Of a DNA stretch of 18,551 nucleotides, positions 16,537 through 18,551 are shown in pieces. The stretch comes from CAYFQH01 sp964345215 (GTDB taxonomy: Bacteria > Bacillota > Clostridia > Christensenellales > Aristaeellaceae), in contig CAYFQH010000041.1 in assembly GCA_964345215.1 (NCBI GenBank), positions 1 through 18,551 on the forward strand, given 5' to 3'. A program made the translations under genes and the position numbers. The notes under the pieces are model-generated. The model was given only the letters and a program-made list of their open reading frames with translations, searched no databases and had not been told where the DNA came from. The first letter of the stretch is position 1. Each line of letters starts with the position of its first letter.

Positions 16537-16999
16537 AGCAGATCCTCCTTATGCAAAGATATGATGTTTCTCTATTTTATCATAAGAAGAGAAAAAACGC
16601 AGTAAATCATACTTTTTATGTTTTGTCAAGTACTAATTTCCCTTGATTGGCCAGCCCATTAGGAACTATCGGTTTTGGGTTTGTTGACCTATACTTTTAC
16701 TATAGAACTGCCTATTTCAAGCAAAAGGGCGGTACTTCTATCCTGATTATGTAGGTTAATGAATCACTCGAAAAGAGCGCTGCATAGCTGGGAACCTTCT
16801 GATTATAAATATCGCGAAACAGGTGAAGAACTTATTTTTGCGTTTTTAATAAAAACTTATAGTACAAGAAGACGTCTACAGCACACTTATTACAGATATT
16901 GCAGCTGTTTAATATGGCAGTTGCATCCTAATGAATAAGACGGTTAGTAAAGAGTGAATGTTTTACAGGCCGTCGATATATGGTAAAAGGAGGTCCAAA
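16537..16999. other. Divergent intergenic region between response regulator and surface protein
   Basis: This AT-rich 463-bp region must hold promoters for both directions. For the plus strand I see only weak signals (TATAAA at 16804-16809, TATAGT at 16858-16863, both without a good -35). A small plus-strand open frame, 16759-16938, would encode 59 residues (starting MNHSKRALHSW, rich in Tyr, Arg and His) but has only a weak AGG before its ATG and no similarity I recognise. A sequence ACGGTTAGT (16940-16948) resembles a LytTR half site. The ribosome binding site of the surface protein gene, AAAGGAGGT (16986-16994), closes the region. Confidence 0.5.
16601..16629 (-). promoter_or_regulatory. 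Candidate promoter of the two-component operon
   Basis: On the minus strand a perfect TTGACA (16629-16624) is followed by 17 nt and TTTACT (16606-16601), a 4/6 match to the -10 consensus. It would give a leader of about 60 nt before the GTG start. A second -10-like TATGAT/TAAAAT lies nearer the gene without a clear -35. Confidence 0.4.
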
Positions 17000-18551
17000 A
17001 TGAAAAAGCAATTATTTAAATCATTAGCGGCATTTATGGTCGTATTGATAGTATTGAGCAACACAACCTTACTAACCCTTGCAGGCAACACCGATAATGA
17101 AGGGAATCCGGAATTGCTTGTGGCGGAAATGCCCGGAGAAGGTCACCATGCTGGGAACACAACTGCGGATGAGGTTCCCCCTCTTGGACATAACCAAGAA
17201 GATGAAACGAACAGCGAAGAATCGGGAGAGCCTTCTTCGTCTGCTCCAGAACCCACAGTGGAGAATGAACCGAGCAGCGAAGAACCGGGAGAGCCTCCTT
17301 CATCTGCTCCAGAACCCACAGTGGAGAATGAAACGAACAGCGAAGAACCGGGAGAAGACTCTCCACCTGCCCCACAACCTACTCAAGAGGGTGAACCAAC
17401 CAACTCGGGCCCAGAAGAAGATTCCTCTTCTCCCTCAGCCCCTACACAGGGGGATGAGTTAAATGCTTTAGATGATGACACGGACACAGAAGAGAGCCTC
17501 GTGAATGAGACTGAAGACCTAATGGAAGAAGCCTTGCTGCTGGAGAAACAAGAACCTCTCTTGTTAGAATCAGAATCATTATTGTCCTATTATTTATACT
17601 ACCACGGAGGGGATCCAACAGTCATTCTTCCTGATCCCCCTTTCGGGGCCACCGAACACGAAGAAGGTTCCCCGGTTACCGTTATATTCTCAGCTGTTCC
17701 TGCCCGCCCGGGCTATCTGTTTCTAGGATGGGCCGAAACAGCAGGGGCAATTACTCCGAATTTTGTGCAGGGTATCTCCGAAACCTTTAATATGCCTTCC
17801 AATGATTTTCATTTATACGCTGTATGGGAAGAACAGGCCCTTCCGCCTGAACCTCAAGGTTGGGGCGATATATGGGGTCAATTAACCATGCTGGGCGGTG
17901 CAGTTAATATTTCCGGCCAGTATCATCTCAGTTCTACTAATGATCAAAACAGGATAGACCACCTGTTCTGGAACCCCTATACAAACACCCTTTACCTGCT
18001 CACATACAGTTCTCATCAGAACCATTATCTTCAATCTTTAACGGTTCATGGCCAAGGAGGGGCCAAAGTGTTTGAAAATAATACGGGAAATACAACACGG
18101 CGCACTGTATTTGCTGTAACGTTTTCTGGTGGGCTACCATCAGGAAGCTTGAGTTTGGGACACAATGGTCTTCCCGGAGGGTTCATAATACTGGGTGGGT
18201 TCATAACACCGATTTCCAACAAGTACACCGTAACCTATAGGCCCGGTACTCACGGAAGTTGGTCACCCCAGTTTACATCCGGCCTTTCAGCAGGGGCTAC
18301 CATGCCGTCGCCTCCAAATGGCTATCAAGCATCCACCAATGCAGACTATGTATTTGATGGCTGGCATTGCAATATTCATAACACAGTACACGATGACCCG
18401 CTACAGAGCCATCCAACGGTGGGGGGAACCATAAACAACATCATTTTTACAGCCCAGTGGATCTATAAACCCGCCCCCAGTACTTTTATCGTACGCTGGA
18501 TAGACGGAGACGGCAACCTTCTTGATGATGAAGCGTATGACTATGGAGATA
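17000..18551 (+). CDS. Secreted repeat-rich surface protein (adhesin-like), 3' end outside window
   Basis: The frame is open from the ATG at 17000 to the window end (517 codons so far). AAAGGAGGT lies 5 nt upstream. The protein begins with a signal peptide (KKQ, hydrophobic core 9-27, likely cleavage near residue 28-29), then a Glu/Pro/Ser/Thr-rich stalk (about 35-190) with three 21-residue repeats (73-135). At about 200-277 there is a module with GYLFLGWAE...FHLYAVWEE, typical of InlB B-repeat / Listeria-Bacteroides repeats; a second follows at about 407-490 (YTVTYRPGTHGSW, VFDGWHC, FTAQWIYKP), and a third beta-rich unit begins with FIVRWIDGDGNLL. The region 280-400 is Gly/Asn-rich and unassigned. 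It is probably exported and cell-wall-linked, but the anchor (LPXTG or SLH) is not in view. Role in adhesion is inferred. Confidence 0.85.
   Translation, partial: MKKQLFKSLAAFMVVLIVLSNTTLLTLAGNTDNEGNPELLVAEMPGEGHHAGNTTADEVPPLGHNQEDETNSEESGEPSSSAPEPTVENEPSSEEPGEPPSSAPEPTVENETNSEEPGEDSPPAPQPTQEGEPTNSGPEEDSSSPSAPTQGDELNALDDDTDTEESLVNETEDLMEEALLLEKQEPLLLESESLLSYYLYYHGGDPTVILPDPPFGATEHEEGSPVTVIFSAVPARPGYLFLGWAETAGAITPNFVQGISETFNMPSNDFHLYAVWEEQALPPEPQGWGDIWGQLTMLGGAVNISGQYHLSSTNDQNRIDHLFWNPYTNTLYLLTYSSHQNHYLQSLTVHGQGGAKVFENNTGNTTRRTVFAVTFSGGLPSGSLSLGHNGLPGGFIILGGFITPISNKYTVTYRPGTHGSWSPQFTSGLSAGATMPSPPNGYQASTNADYVFDGWHCNIHNTVHDDPLQSHPTVGGTINNIIFTAQWIYKPAPSTFIVRWIDGDGNLLDDEAYDYGD
17216..17404 (+). 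repeat. Three 63-bp in-frame tandem repeats in the surface protein stalk
   Basis: Units start at 17216, 17279 and 17342, exactly 63 bp apart, each beginning GAAGAA. The first two are nearly identical at the DNA level (protein EE-x-GEP-x-SSAPEPTVENE); the third is diverged (EEPGEDSPPAPQPTQEGEP). The high identity of the first two units suggests recent duplication, and copy number may vary among strains. Confidence 0.9.

Noticed and set aside
17034..17375. 113-codon minus-strand frame with internal repeats
   Set aside because: It is the antisense reading of the 63-bp stalk repeats of the surface protein.
17216..17404. Tandem repeats as a CRISPR array
   Set aside because: The units are contiguous, in frame, without spacers, and encode a typical Pro/Glu/Ser stalk.

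Overview
The window comes from a Gram-positive, Clostridia-type member of the Bacillota. The evidence is the gene order miaB - ymcA-like - mutS - mutL - miaA - ynbB-like, which resembles the Bacillus subtilis arrangement, the strong AGGAGG-type ribosome binding sites, TTG and GTG starts, and a B12-binding radical SAM / DUF2344 / RNase E/G cluster typical of clostridia. The species cannot be fixed from the sequence. A large repeat-rich surface protein at the right end hints at a host- or biofilm-associated lifestyle, but that is inference.

Region 1 (1-12641) is housekeeping. A terminator of an unseen upstream gene (37-80) and a candidate promoter (116-144) precede nine plus-strand genes with gaps of at most 40 nt or short overlaps, probably one operon: B12-binding radical SAM protein, DUF2344 protein, a short RNase E/G, miaB, a YlbF/YmcA-family protein with a cysteine tail, mutS, mutL, miaA and a PLP-dependent methionine gamma-lyase family protein. 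The themes are RNA processing, tRNA modification at A37 (MiaA makes i6A37, MiaB thiomethylates it) and DNA mismatch repair (MutS, MutL). Iron-sulfur chemistry recurs: two radical SAM enzymes and possibly the YlbF-family protein.

Region 2 (12642-13740) is a graveyard of insertion sequences: a frameshifted and 3'-truncated IS630-family transposase on the minus strand, the C-terminal end of an IS256-family transposase on the plus strand, and possibly a scrap of an IS3-type transposase. No terminator follows the ninth gene directly; a strong 18-bp hairpin lies beyond the IS debris.

Region 3 (13741-18551) is accessory. On the minus strand, a LytTR response regulator and an overlapping sensor kinase (extracellular domain, seven further membrane segments, GHKL ATPase) form a two-component system. 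Divergent from it, after a 463-bp intergenic region, is a secreted protein with a Glu/Pro/Ser-rich tandem repeat and beta-grasp-like modules, cut off by the window end. Regulation of this surface protein by the adjacent two-component system is an attractive but unproven idea.

I see no tRNA, rRNA, CRISPR array, riboswitch or recognisable defence system. No clearly novel system is demonstrated; the strongest leads are the minimal RNase E/G and the 7TM kinase / LytTR / adhesin locus.
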